This document shows, piece by piece, positions 29,063 through 37,094 of a DNA stretch of 37,094 nt; the stretch's first letter is position 1, and each line of letters starts with the position of its first letter. The position numbers and the translations under genes are program-made. The notes under the pieces are model-generated. The model searched no databases. It saw nothing but the letters and a program-made list of their open reading frames with translations, and had not been told where the DNA came from. Origin of the DNA: Caballeronia sp. GAFFF1 (GTDB taxonomy: Bacteria > Pseudomonadota > Gammaproteobacteria > Burkholderiales > Burkholderiaceae); the NCBI RefSeq assembly GCF_023630705.1, contig NZ_JALQEM010000015.1, positions 1 to 37,094 of the forward strand. Reading direction: 5' to 3'.

Positions 29063-30169
29063 TTACGGCAACGAGAAGCGCGCGACGTTTCCGCGGGCGG
29101 AAGAATACTTCTTGGCGTCGACGGGCTCGTCGTCCACGGACAGCGACTCGACGCCCCTCGCGTTTCCGACCGTCACCTTGAACGGCGCCTCGCCTTGAAC
29201 GCGCTGCGTGCTGCCCGCGCGCACCAGCCCGGAGAAGACTTCCTTGCCGTCCTTGCCGCGCACGCTGAACCAGCTATCTTCCTTCACTTTCAATTCGACG
29301 GCGTTCGCGCCCTTGCCCGTGGTCGCCACGGTCGCGGCCGAAGCGGGTGCCGTAGCGACAGCCCCCGATGCGGCCTTCGGCGCGGCGACTGAGGGCGCGC
29401 TCGCGCTTTGCACCGCCGTAATCGTCGACGACGACGCCGGCAGCGCGTTCGTGCCGAGCGGGCGCGGCATCGGCTGCTCGCCGGGCGCGGCCGCCACTTC
29501 GGGCAGCGATGCTTCACCTGTGTTCGCGGCGGCGGCCTCGTCGGGCGTCGCGACTTGCGACGCCGCGGGCTTGTCGCCGGACGTCGACGCGAGTCCCGCG
29601 CCGGTGCTCGACTTGAGCCGCGCCAGCCACGCGGACGAATCGCCGCCGGTATGCCACATCACCAGCGCCGCGAGCACCGCGACGATGGCCGCGACACCCC
29701 ACAACCACGAGCGCTTGCGGCCCGACGAATTGCCGAGCGGCACCGACACGCGGCCCCGCGGCAAGCCCGCGCCGGACGACGCCGGCACTTTCAGATTGTG
29801 CTCGACAGGCACGCCGTCACGCCGGAACGCCTGCGTGAACGGTGCCGGGTCGGCGCCGAGCACTTTCGCGTAGCTGCGAACGATGCCCGCCGCGAACGTC
29901 CGGTCGGGCAACTGGCTGATGTCACCTTCTTCGAGCGCGGCGAGCTTCTGCGGCGACACCTTGAGCCGGGCGGAAACGTCGTCGATGGACCAACCTTTCG
30001 CGTGCCGGAGTTGCACGAGACGCGCGCCGACTGCCTGCAACGAGTCCAGCGTCTCCGGCTGGCCCTCGCGCGATGCCGCCCCTCCGACCCGCGTCCGGGC
30101 ATCATGCTGATCGCCGGACATTTCGTCGGTATGACTGCCGAAAGGCGTCGGGTGTTGCGGCTCACTCAT
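29063..30169 (-). CDS. rodZ: RodZ-like membrane protein (N-terminal helix-turn-helix, C-terminal DUF4115)
   Basis: RodZ links the MreB cytoskeleton to the elongasome and keeps rod shape. The 368-residue product has a Xre-type HTH domain (about 44-115, with LVQLRHAKGWSIDDVSARLK and LAALEEGD). A basic stretch and a transmembrane segment (about 155-172) follow. A long Ala/Ser/Pro/Thr-rich periplasmic linker leads to a DUF4115-type domain (WFSVRGKDGKEVFSG, then VTVGNARGVESL). A weak TTGAAC / AATATA pair with an 18-base spacer lies about 30-55 bases upstream of the ATG. The gene sits between rlmN and ispG as in other proteobacteria, which supports the symbol; sequence divergence in the linker is large. 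Confidence 0.88.
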   Translation of the reverse strand: MSEPQHPTPFGSHTDEMSGDQHDARTRVGGAASREGQPETLDSLQAVGARLVQLRHAKGWSIDDVSARLKVSPQKLAALEEGDISQLPDRTFAAGIVRSYAKVLGADPAPFTQAFRRDGVPVEHNLKVPASSGAGLPRGRVSVPLGNSSGRKRSWLWGVAAIVAVLAALVMWHTGGDSSAWLARLKSSTGAGLASTSGDKPAASQVATPDEAAAANTGEASLPEVAAAPGEQPMPRPLGTNALPASSSTITAVQSASAPSVAAPKAASGAVATAPASAATVATTGKGANAVELKVKEDSWFSVRGKDGKEVFSGLVRAGSTQRVQGEAPFKVTVGNARGVESLSVDDEPVDAKKYSSARGNVARFSLP

Positions 30170-30355
30170 CCCAAATTCCTCGCATCGATTCTTTTATATT
30201 GCGCTGCTGCGCCGTCAGGTTCAAAAGCACTGAACGATACAACTCCGGCGCCGTTGCAGACCGCTTTATAACAAAATGTTCGCCTTCGCGCGGCGTCTGC
30301 CTCATGGTCGCTGCCGTCTCGCCATGTCGACGCGAGAGGCGCAGCCGCGAATCCG

Positions 30356-31498
30356 TCAGACGGCGCGCACCTCGATCACCTTGCTTCCCGCGCGGTTCGT
30401 GCGCTCGGCAAGCCGCGTGCGATCCTGCACCGCGCCCGCGAGCTGACCGCATGCCGCGTCGATGTCGTCGCCGCGCGTCTTGCGCACCGTCGTGACGACG
30501 CCCGCGTCGATCAGCACCTGCGCGAACCGTTTGATCTGCTCGTTCTTCGAGCGCGTGAGGCCGGATTCCGGAAACGGATTGAACGGAATGAGGTTGAACT
30601 TGCACGGCACGTCGCGTGTCACCGCGAGCAGTTCGCGGGCGTGAGCCTCGCTGTCGTTCACGCCGTCCAGCATGCAGTATTCGAACGTGATGAAGTCGCG
30701 CGGCGCGACTTTCAGATACCGCTGGCAGGCCGCCATCAGCTCGCGCAACGGATACTTCTTGTTGAGCGGCACGAGCATGTCGCGCAGCGGATCGTTCGGC
30801 GCGTGCAGCGACACCGCGAGCGCCACGGGAAGATCGGCCGCGAGCCGGTCCATCATCGGCACGACGCCGGACGTGGACAGCGTGACGCGGCGGCGCGACA
30901 GGCCGTAGGCGTTGTCGTCGAGCATCAGGCGCATGGCCGGCACGACGGCGTCGTAGTTCAGCATCGGCTCGCCCATGCCCATCATCACGACATTGGTGAC
31001 GACGCGCTCGCCCTTGCCCGGCCCGCCGACCTCGCGGCCCAGCGACTCGCGCAGCGCGAACTCCGCCATGCGCAGCTGGCCGATGATTTCGCCGGTCGTC
31101 AGATTCCGGGAGAAGCCTTGCTTGCCGGTGGAGCAGAACCGGCAGTTGACCGCGCACCCCGCCTGCGACGACACGCAAAGCGTGCCGCGCGTCTCTTCGG
31201 GGATGAACACGGTTTCGACCGCGTTGCCGTTGCCGACGTCGATCAGCCACTTGCGCGTGCCGTCGGCGGAAACGTGGTCGCGAATGATGTCGGGCATCGC
31301 CAGCGTGGCGCGGCCCTTGAGTTTTTCGCGCAAAGATTTCGCGAGATCCGTCATGCCGTCGAAGTCGTCGGCGCCAAACTGATGAATCCAGCGTTGCAAT
31401 TGCTTGGCGCGAAACGGCTTTTCGCCGAGACTGCCGCAGTAAGCGACCAGCCCGGCGGCGTCGAGATCGAGAAGATTGACGGTGCTGCTGCTCGTCAT
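30356..31498 (-). CDS. rlmN: Dual-specificity 23S rRNA/tRNA adenine-C2 methyltransferase RlmN
   Basis: RlmN is a radical-SAM enzyme that methylates C2 of A2503 in 23S rRNA and A37 in some tRNAs. The SAM-cluster motif Cys115-x3-Cys119-x2-Cys122 (CAVNCRFC) is clear, with [16 protein letters not shown] and SLHAPND blocks. A second catalytic Cys is expected in [11 protein letters not shown] near the C-terminus. I start at the ATG at 31498 ([16 protein letters not shown], 380 residues), which matches family length. A GTG at 31576 would add 26 residues without a Shine-Dalgarno. It follows ndk. Confidence 0.97.
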   Translation of the reverse strand: MTSSSTVNLLDLDAAGLVAYCGSLGEKPFRAKQLQRWIHQFGADDFDGMTDLAKSLREKLKGRATLAMPDIIRDHVSADGTRKWLIDVGNGNAVETVFIPEETRGTLCVSSQAGCAVNCRFCSTGKQGFSRNLTTGEIIGQLRMAEFALRESLGREVGGPGKGERVVTNVVMMGMGEPMLNYDAVVPAMRLMLDDNAYGLSRRRVTLSTSGVVPMMDRLAADLPVALAVSLHAPNDPLRDMLVPLNKKYPLRELMAACQRYLKVAPRDFITFEYCMLDGVNDSEAHARELLAVTRDVPCKFNLIPFNPFPESGLTRSKNEQIKRFAQVLIDAGVVTTVRKTRGDDIDAACGQLAGAVQDRTRLAERTNRAGSKVIEVRAV

Positions 31499-31654
31499 GT
31501 CGAGTTCTGCCATTTCCAGATTGCGAAGCCCGGACGCTTGCCCGGGACCGTTCGCGCCAAATTCCTGCTTATTCACAACTATTTTTTGCAGCTATTCTTG
31601 TGCTGAGGCGCGTTTGACCGCGCCTTCGATCAGGCGCGGCGACCAGCACACGAC

Positions 31655-32080
31655 TTAACGCGAGTAGACGTTCACTTCCGGGAAGAAAAACGCGATTTCC
31701 TGACGCGCCGTTTCCGGAGCGTCGGAACCGTGCACGGCGTTCGCGTCGATGCTGTCGGCGAAATCGGCGCGGATCGTGCCCTTGTCAGCCTTCTTCGGGT
31801 CGGTGGCGCCCATCAGGTCGCGGTTCTGGGCGATTGCGTTCTCGCCTTCCAGAACCTGGATCATGACCGGACCCGACACCATGAACTCTACGAGGTCCTT
31901 GAAGAACGGACGCGCGGCGTGCACCGCATAGAACTTCTCTGCGTCGGCGCGCGACAGATGAACCATGCGCGACGCGATGATCTTCAGACCAGCGTTCTCG
32001 AAACGGCTGTAGATCTGGCCGATAACGTTCTTTGCCACTGCGTCCGGCTTGATAATCGACAGGGTGCGCTCGATCGCCAT
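31655..32080 (-). CDS. ndk: Nucleoside diphosphate kinase
   Basis: Ndk transfers the gamma phosphate of ATP to NDPs through a phospho-histidine. The 141-residue product begins [18 protein letters not shown] and carries the active His117 in [10 protein letters not shown]. The ATG at 32080 follows GGAG at 5-6 bases. It opens the conserved ndk-rlmN-rodZ-ispG-hisS series and is divergent from the Bax1-I gene. Confidence 0.98.
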   Translation of the reverse strand: MAIERTLSIIKPDAVAKNVIGQIYSRFENAGLKIIASRMVHLSRADAEKFYAVHAARPFFKDLVEFMVSGPVMIQVLEGENAIAQNRDLMGATDPKKADKGTIRADFADSIDANAVHGSDAPETARQEIAFFFPEVNVYSR

Positions 32081-32126
32081 AAAAACTCCAAAAAATGAAC
32101 GGTTTACGGATGAAAACGAATCGACA

Positions 32127-32135
32127 ATTGTAGCA
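32127..32135 (-). promoter_or_regulatory. Candidate extended -10 promoter element of ndk
   Basis: The minus strand reads TGCTACAAT, that is TGn plus TACAAT (5/6 match), about 47 bases upstream of the ndk ATG. No good -35 hexamer is seen at 16-18 bases, consistent with an extended -10 promoter. Confidence 0.42.
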
Positions 32136-32162
32136 CGAAGCAAGGTATGATTGCGATTGAAA

Positions 32163-32180
32163 CCTTACGACGCCGTAAGG
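32163..32180. repeat. Perfect 7-base inverted repeat upstream of ndk
   Basis: CCTTACG (32163-32169) and CGTAAGG (32174-32180) are separated by ACGC. It lies about 28 bases upstream of the ndk -10 candidate and could be an operator for a dimeric regulator. No T-run follows on either side, so a terminator is unlikely. Confidence 0.55.
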
Positions 32181-32406
32181 ATCAAAGCATGCGTGGGCTG
32201 GCTGCATGCGGGCTCTGAAATAGAGCGGGCAAGCATTGAATTCTGCGCGCGCCGCGGCCATATTGGAGCAAAGCGCGGTATCTCAATGGAACCAGCCGTG
32301 CACCATTGCGATACTAATACTGGCTTAAGACAGCGACGTTAGGATCCCGTGTAATCAGAACGTAGCGGTAAAACTGAACGACGGACAATTGGAGCAAGGA
32401 GAAACC

Positions 32407-33105
32407 ATGAACGAATCACCCTACGGCTTCGGCCGCACTGGCGCCGTCACCTCGGTCGAGGTGCGCAACAAGGTGCTGCGCAATACTTACTGGCTGCTGG
32501 CGCTCTCGATGGTGCCGACGGTTCTCGGCGCGTACATCGGCGTCGCAACAGGCTTTTCGCTGTTCGCGGCCACGAGCCCGGCCATGAGCTTCATCGCGTT
32601 CCTCGCCATCGCGTTCGGCTTCATGTTCGCGATCGAAAAGACGAAGAACAGCGGCATGGGCGTGGTCGTCCTGCTCGGCTTCACGTTCTTCATGGGGCTG
32701 ATGCTCTCGCGCCTTTTGAGCTTCATTCTCGGCTTCTCGAACGGGCCGCAGCTCATCATGATGGCCTTCGGCGGCACGGGCGTGATTTTCGCGGCCATGG
32801 CGACCATCGCGACGGTCAGCAAGCGTGACTTTTCGGGGCTGGGCAAATTCCTGTTCATGGGCGTGATCGTCATTCTGCTCGCCGCATTCGCGAACATCTT
32901 CCTGCAACTGCCGGCGCTGATGATGACGATCTCCGTGCTCGCCATCGTGATTTTCTCTGCGTACATGCTGTTCGACGTGCAGCGCGTCGTGAACGGCGGC
33001 GAGACGAATTACATCAGTGCGACGCTCGCCATCTACCTCGACCTGTACAACGTCTTCACGAACCTGCTGGCGCTGCTCGGCATCTTCGGCGGCAATCGCA
33101 ACTGA
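32407..33105 (+). CDS. Bax inhibitor-1/YccA family inner-membrane protein
   Basis: The 232-residue product has seven hydrophobic segments from about residue 25 to 225 and the family features near the C-terminus (YMLFDVQRVVNGGETNYI and LYLDLYNVF-like LDLYNVFTNLLALLG). E. coli members are YccA, an FtsH modulator, and YbhL; a calcium-leak role is known for Bacillus YetJ. The hflK/hflC genes are in the same window but not adjacent. The ATG at 32407 follows AAGGAG with 5 bases spacing. It forms a single-gene unit with its own terminator. Confidence 0.94.
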   Translation: MNESPYGFGRTGAVTSVEVRNKVLRNTYWLLALSMVPTVLGAYIGVATGFSLFAATSPAMSFIAFLAIAFGFMFAIEKTKNSGMGVVVLLGFTFFMGLMLSRLLSFILGFSNGPQLIMMAFGGTGVIFAAMATIATVSKRDFSGLGKFLFMGVIVILLAAFANIFLQLPALMMTISVLAIVIFSAYMLFDVQRVVNGGETNYISATLAIYLDLYNVFTNLLALLGIFGGNRN

Positions 33106-33127
33106 TCGCGAAACACTTCGCTGAAAC

Positions 33128-33157
33128 GAAAAACCGGCCTTCGGGCCGGTTTTTCTT
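33128..33157. terminator. Bidirectional rho-independent terminator between the Bax1-I gene and rlmD
   Basis: The stem AAAAACCGGCC / GGCCGGTTTTT with a TTCG tetraloop is followed by TTTTTC on the plus strand and an equivalent T-run on the minus strand. It lies 23 bases after the plus-strand stop and 23 bases before the rlmD stop. Confidence 0.9.
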
Positions 33158-33179
33158 TGCCTGCTGAAAACGCCGAAGT

Positions 33180-34598
33180 TCAGTCCCGCTCGAACAGCGC
33201 GATCGATTCGACGTGCGATGTGTGCGGGAACATGTTCACGACGCCCGCGCCCTTCATCCGGTAACCGGCCTCGTGCACGAGCAGGCCGGCATCGCGCGCG
33301 AGCGTCGCCGGATTGCAGGACACGTAGACGATGCGCTTCGGAAGAATCGCGTCGTCGCCGCTTTGCGCGATGTCCGCGAGCGCCTTCGACACCGCGAGCG
33401 CGCCTTCGCGCGGGGGATCGATCAGGAACTTATCGAAGCGGCCGAGCGCGCGCATGTCGTCGGCGGTAACTTCGAACAGATTGCGGCACGCGAAGGACGT
33501 ATGGCCATCGACGCCGTTGGCCTTCGCATTTTCGAGCGCGCGAGCCGTCAGCGCCTCGCTGCCCTCGATGCCCACCACTTCGCGCGACACTCGCGCGAGC
33601 GGCAGCGTGAAGTTGCCGATGCCGCAGAACAGATCCAGCACGCGATCGGTGCGTTCCGCCGCGAGCAGGCTCAACGCGCGCGACACGAGCACACGGTTGA
33701 TCTGATGATTGACCTGCGTGAAGTCGGTCGGCTTGAACGGCATCCGGATGTTGAATTCCGGCAGCGTGTACGCCAGCTCACGGTCGAGCGGATAGAACGG
33801 ATAAACGGTGTCCGGGCCCTTCGGCTGCAACCAGAACTGCACGCCGTGCTCGTCGGCGAACGCGCGCAGCAGCGCTTCGTCGGCTTCGGTCAGCGGTTCG
33901 AGAATGCGCAGAACGAGCGCCGTCACGTCCGAGCCTACCGCCAGCTCGATCTGCGGCATGCGATCGCGGATCGACAGCCCCGCCACGAGATGACGCAGCG
34001 GCACGAGCATCGCGGAAACGTGCGGCGGCAGCACTTCGCAGCTCGTCATGTCGGCGACGTAGCTGCTCTTGCGCTCGTGAAAGCCGACCAGCACGCCGCC
34101 CTTCTTTTCGACGTGGCGCACGGTCAGCCGCGCCCGGTAGCGGTATCCCCACGACGGACCATGAATCGGCCGGAACATGGTTTCCGCGCGCAATTTCGCC
34201 AGATGCTGGAGATTGTCTTCCAGCACGCGCTGCTTGACCGCGATCTGCGCGCGCACATCGAGATGCTGCATCGAGCAGCCGCCGCACGTGCCGAAGAACT
34301 GGCACTTCGGCTTCGTGCGAATCACCGCTTCGCGCAGCACCTTCACCACCTGCGCCTGCTCGAAGCTCGGCTTCTTGCGATAGCTCGAATACGTCACGCG
34401 TTCGCCCGGCAGCGCGCCTTCCACGAAGATGACCTTGCCCGGCTCGCCGTCTTCGTTGACCGTGCGGCCGACGCCGCGCGCGTCCATATCGAGCGCGTCG
34501 ATTTCGATTTCAGGCGCGACGAACGACGGATCGGGCGTGACGGACTTCGCGGGCGCCGCGCGGCGGCGATGCGGATTTTTTCGAGCGGCTTCAGACAC
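33180..34598 (-). CDS. rlmD: 23S rRNA (uracil(1939)-C5)-methyltransferase RlmD
   Basis: RlmD methylates U1939 of 23S rRNA using SAM. A TRAM-like N-terminal domain ([16 protein letters not shown]) is followed by 4Fe-4S ligands Cys99, Cys105, Cys108 ([10 protein letters not shown]) and Cys187 (TSCEVL). The Rossmann SAM fold follows ([23 protein letters not shown]), with catalytic Cys428 in [13 protein letters not shown] use the GTG at 34598 ([13 protein letters not shown], 472 residues) with AGGA 9 bases upstream; the frame is open to a TTG at 34628. The exonuclease gene is 60 bases upstream on the same strand. Confidence 0.96.
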   Translation of the reverse strand: MSEAARKNPHRRRAAPAKSVTPDPSFVAPEIEIDALDMDARGVGRTVNEDGEPGKVIFVEGALPGERVTYSSYRKKPSFEQAQVVKVLREAVIRTKPKCQFFGTCGGCSMQHLDVRAQIAVKQRVLEDNLQHLAKLRAETMFRPIHGPSWGYRYRARLTVRHVEKKGGVLVGFHERKSSYVADMTSCEVLPPHVSAMLVPLRHLVAGLSIRDRMPQIELAVGSDVTALVLRILEPLTEADEALLRAFADEHGVQFWLQPKGPDTVYPFYPLDRELAYTLPEFNIRMPFKPTDFTQVNHQINRVLVSRALSLLAAERTDRVLDLFCGIGNFTLPLARVSREVVGIEGSEALTARALENAKANGVDGHTSFACRNLFEVTADDMRALGRFDKFLIDPPREGALAVSKALADIAQSGDDAILPKRIVYVSCNPATLARDAGLLVHEAGYRMKGAGVVNMFPHTSHVESIALFERD

Positions 34599-34658
34599 CT
34601 GCGTACATCCTGACTGACGTGATAGCAAAGGCGAGATTGTAGACGAACCGTCAAGAAC

Positions 34659-35435
34659 TCATCGGCCGAACGCGGCGAGATACTCGGCCCAGTGCGGCGA
34701 CGTTTCCTGCGCGAGCGCGTTCTTCACGAAATTGACCTCGTCGCTGTATTCGTCGGCCGAGAAGCCGCCCCGCATCAACTGGAAGCGGCAATACATCAGA
34801 TACGTGTTGACGACATCCGTCTCGCAATAGTTGCGGATCTCGTCAAGCTGGCCGTCGCAGAAGGCATCCCACACCTTGCCGCCGTCCATGCCGAGCTTGC
34901 CGGGAAAGCCGCAGAGCTTCGCGAGCGCGTCGAGCGGGGCATTGGCGCGCGCCTGATACATTGCGAGGACGTCCATCAGGTCGATATGCCGCATGTGATA
35001 GCGACTGATGTAGTTATTGAATTTGAATTCGCGGTCGTCCTGGCCAAGGTCCCAATACCGCGGCGCGGCGATGCCGTGCACGAGCGCGCGGTAATGCAGC
35101 ACCGGCAGATCGAAACCGCCGCCGTTCCACGAAACGAGTTGCGGCGTGTATTTCTCGATCACGCGATAAAACGACTGAATCAGCGCCGCTTCGCCGTCGC
35201 CCGGCGCGCCGAGCGAGCGCACGCGAAAGCCGCTGTTGTCGCGGAACACGCAGGAAATAGCCGCGACGCGTTGCAAATGGTGCGGCAGAAAATCGTTGCC
35301 GACGCGCTCGCGGCGCATCTGAAACGCATAGTCGGCGACTTCGCGATCCGAAAGATCGGCGGGCAAATCTTCGAGACGGCGAATGCCGTCGACATCGGGG
35401 ATCGTCTCGATGTCGAATACGAGAATCGGTGTCAT
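34659..35435 (-). CDS. Predicted 3'-5' exonuclease, PolB-like DEDDy family (WlaX type)
   Basis: The 258-residue protein has the RNase H-like DEDD exonuclease fold. The first motif is FDIET with Asp8 and Glu10, the second is SWNGGGFDLPVL, and the third is YCETDVVNTYLMY, in which the Tyr and Asp fit the DEDDy subtype. It matches what I know as the free-standing PolB-like exonuclease family (DNA_pol_B_exo2). No polymerase domain is attached. Its substrate is unknown; a DNA or RNA trimming role is inferred only from the fold. It lies between rpoS and rlmD on the same strand. Confidence 0.88.
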   Translation of the reverse strand: MTPILVFDIETIPDVDGIRRLEDLPADLSDREVADYAFQMRRERVGNDFLPHHLQRVAAISCVFRDNSGFRVRSLGAPGDGEAALIQSFYRVIEKYTPQLVSWNGGGFDLPVLHYRALVHGIAAPRYWDLGQDDREFKFNNYISRYHMRHIDLMDVLAMYQARANAPLDALAKLCGFPGKLGMDGGKVWDAFCDGQLDEIRNYCETDVVNTYLMYCRFQLMRGGFSADEYSDEVNFVKNALAQETSPHWAEYLAAFGR

Positions 35436-35495
35436 TGAATCCTGGGAGTGCGGCAGAACAAATGCGACGACGCCCTCGCGGGCGCCAGGAAAGCG

Positions 35496-36602
35496 TTAAA
35501 GCACGGCGTCCTTGCGAACGCCGTTGGACGCGAAGAAACGCTTGAGCCTCACGAGCGCCTCTTGCTGAATCTGGCGCACGCGCTCGCGCGTGAGGCCCAT
35601 TTCGTCGGCCAGCTCTTCCAGCGTGGCAGGCTCGATGTGATTGAGCCCGAAGCGTCGCTCGATCACATGCCGATGCTTGTCCGACAGCCGCGAGAGCCAC
35701 AGCCGCGTTAGCGTTTCCAGTTCGCGGTGCTGCACTTCGGCATCCGGCGACTGGCTTTGATCGTCGGAAAGCAGGTCGAGCAGGCTGCTGCCCGGATCGA
35801 GGTCGAGCGGCGCATCCAGCGAAGCGGTGTGTTCGTTCAACGCGAGAATGTCGGTGACTTCCTCGGGCGTCTTGCCGGTGAGATACGCGATGTCGTCGAT
35901 GCTGGCGTCGCGGCGTTCGGGCGCCACGGGATCGTTCGCGTTGGCGGAATTCTTCTCCAGATGGCGTTTCGCGCGCAGCACCTGATTCAGTTCGCGGATC
36001 ACGTGAACCGGCAGCCGCACCGTGCGCGCCTGATTCATGATGGCGCGCTCGATGCTTTGGCGTATCCACCATGTCGCATACGTCGAAAAGCGGAAACCGC
36101 GCGTCGGATCGAATTTCTCGATCGCGTGCATGAGGCCGAGGTTGCCTTCCTCGATCAGATCCAGGAGCGGCACGCCGCGATTCAGATAACCCTTCGCGAT
36201 ACTGACGACCAGCCGCAGATTGCGCTCGATCATGACCTGCCGCGCTTCGAACTCGCCCGCCTTCGCGAGACGCGAATACCGCTGCTCCTCCTCGACGGTG
36301 AGCAGCGGCTTCACGCTGATGCGATTCAGGTAATGCTGAATAGTGTCGGCCGTGAGTTCGGCCTGAAGGAGCGAGCGGAAGTCGTCCGCGTCGGGCGGGG
36401 AATCGTTTGCGCCGTCGGCGGTTTCAGCGCCTTCTTCGGCGCGCTTGCCGCGGCCCGCGCCGTCTTCGTCGGAATCGACATCGACCTCGATGTTCTCGGC
36501 GTCCTCGTCGCGGGTAGAAGCGCCCTCTTCCACCGACACTTGCAAAGGTCGGCTGATCGTCTCAGTCTCGGCTTGCGGCAGGCGGCGCTTCGTTTTCGGC
36601 AT
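35496..36602 (-). CDS. rpoS: RNA polymerase sigma factor RpoS (sigma-38)
   Basis: RpoS directs the general stress and stationary-phase response. The 368-residue product has sigma-70 region 1.2 ([21 protein letters not shown]), region 2 ([26 protein letters not shown], then [17 protein letters not shown]), region 3 and the region 4 helix-turn-helix ([19 protein letters not shown]). It lacks the large non-conserved region of RpoD. The first 85 residues form an acidic Glu/Asp-rich extension. nlpD lies immediately upstream (13 bases), the classical nlpD-rpoS order; in relatives the main rpoS promoter lies within nlpD. Confidence 0.96.
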   Translation of the reverse strand: MPKTKRRLPQAETETISRPLQVSVEEGASTRDEDAENIEVDVDSDEDGAGRGKRAEEGAETADGANDSPPDADDFRSLLQAELTADTIQHYLNRISVKPLLTVEEEQRYSRLAKAGEFEARQVMIERNLRLVVSIAKGYLNRGVPLLDLIEEGNLGLMHAIEKFDPTRGFRFSTYATWWIRQSIERAIMNQARTVRLPVHVIRELNQVLRAKRHLEKNSANANDPVAPERRDASIDDIAYLTGKTPEEVTDILALNEHTASLDAPLDLDPGSSLLDLLSDDQSQSPDAEVQHRELETLTRLWLSRLSDKHRHVIERRFGLNHIEPATLEELADEMGLTRERVRQIQQEALVRLKRFFASNGVRKDAVL

Positions 36603-36615
36603 GATGGCTCCGCTT

Positions 36616-37094
36616 TTATTGCGGCGGCAAATACTTCAGTGGGTCAACAGGTTTACCCTGCCGGCGAACTTCGAAATGCAACATCACACGGTCCGAATCG
36701 CTGTTCCCCATCTCAGCGATTTTCTGCCCTTTAGTCACCGCGTCTCCCTCTTTTACCATCAAAGCGCGGTTATGTGCATATGCCGTGAGAAAAGTCGCGT
36801 CGTGCTTGATGATAATGAGATTGCCGTAGCCGCGCAGCCCATTTCCGGAGTAGACCACCCGCCCATCCGCCGAAGCGTTGACCGGATCTCCCGCCGCACC
36901 GCCGATATTCAAACCCTTGTTCTTCGCGTCGTCGAACGTGCCGAGAATCGGGCCGCGCGCGGGCCAGATGAACGCCGGCTGCGCTGCCGCCGTCGCGCTG
37001 TTGTCGACGCCCGCCGCCACGCCCGGCGCCACGCCCGGCGCCGCGCCTGCCGTTGCGCCCGGCGCGGTTCCCATGCCGGAACTCGGCCCGTAGT
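36616..37094 (-). CDS. nlpD: NlpD-type LytM (M23) domain protein, 3' part only
   Basis: This is the C-terminal roughly 158 residues of an NlpD-like outer-membrane lipoprotein; the signal and LysM region lie beyond the right edge. A Pro/Ala/Gly/Val-rich linker with repeats such as [10 protein letters not shown] precedes a LytM domain ([20 protein letters not shown], then [28 protein letters not shown] and [10 protein letters not shown]). At the zinc site, NKGLNIGG has Asn where active M23 enzymes have His and Asp (positions 36919-36921 and 36907-36909). The domain is therefore expected to be inactive and to activate amidases (AmiC in E. coli) for daughter-cell separation. It precedes rpoS. Confidence 0.92.
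   Translation of the reverse strand, partial: YGPSSGMGTAPGATAGAAPGVAPGVAAGVDNSATAAAQPAFIWPARGPILGTFDDAKNKGLNIGGAAGDPVNASADGRVVYSGNGLRGYGNLIIIKHDATFLTAYAHNRALMVKEGDAVTKGQKIAEMGNSDSDRVMLHFEVRRQGKPVDPLKYLPPQ

Larger units (their letters stand above)
32081..32406. other. 326-base divergent intergenic region between ndk and the Bax1-I gene
   Basis: No coding frame is credible here. It holds the presumed ndk promoter (32127-32135), a perfect inverted repeat (32163-32180), and the AAGGAG ribosome binding site of the plus-strand gene at 32396-32401. It has a lower GC content than the surrounding genes, as expected for a promoter region. Confidence 0.6.

Overview
The window is a GC-rich, gene-dense stretch of a Burkholderiaceae chromosome. 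A Burkholderia, Paraburkholderia or Caballeronia relative is the best guess. The reasons are the phaC-phaA pair, the order hfq-hflX-hflK-hflC-DUF2065-hisZ-purA, the presence of HisZ, and protein sequences that read like Burkholderia orthologues. Almost everything is core housekeeping. I see no rRNA, tRNA, CRISPR array, prophage, intact insertion sequence or obvious island. Most genes lie on the minus strand.

Layout. (1) 1-2301: polyhydroxybutyrate synthesis, with phaC followed by the start of phaA. (2) 2600-4623: pgeF and rluD, overlapping by ATGA, divergent from bamD (4889-5692). (3) 5869-6462: a free-standing remnant of an IS5-type transposase, tail-to-tail with a DinG-type helicase (6459-8687). 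A small YdcH-type protein and a secreted Gln-rich coiled-coil protein of unknown function lie upstream of the helicase. (4) 10144-14453: tex and kup, convergent on a shared bidirectional terminator. (5) 14739-23850: a long minus-strand series read as der, hfq, hflX, hflK, hflC, a DUF2065 membrane protein, hisZ, purA and a purine-type phosphoribosyltransferase. (6) 24212-32080: a second conserved minus-strand series read as ndk, rlmN, rodZ-like, ispG, hisS, yfgM, bamB, leading towards der. (7) 32407-33105: a Bax-inhibitor-1 family membrane protein on the plus strand. (8) 33180-37094: rlmD, a DEDD-type exonuclease, rpoS and the 3' part of nlpD.

Functional themes. Envelope biogenesis is represented by two BAM lipoproteins (BamB, BamD), YfgM, RodZ, NlpD and the HflKC complex. 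Ribosome and tRNA functions are represented by RluD, RlmN, RlmD, Der, HflX and HisRS. Post-transcriptional and stress control is represented by Hfq, RpoS and Tex. Nucleotide metabolism is represented by PurA, Ndk, the phosphoribosyltransferase and PgeF. HisRS and its catalytically repurposed paralogue HisZ both occur here.

The least explained items are the transposase-derived protein (first catalytic Asp replaced by Asn, DDE core missing), the Gln-rich secreted protein, the Gly/Phe/Pro-rich insert in PhaC, and several perfect inverted repeats in intergenic DNA. I did not find strong evidence for a wholly new multi-gene system. Start codons were chosen by Shine-Dalgarno sequence, signal peptide and remembered family length, and several (hflX, hflK, rlmD, bamB, bamD, rluD and the Gln-rich protein) remain uncertain.
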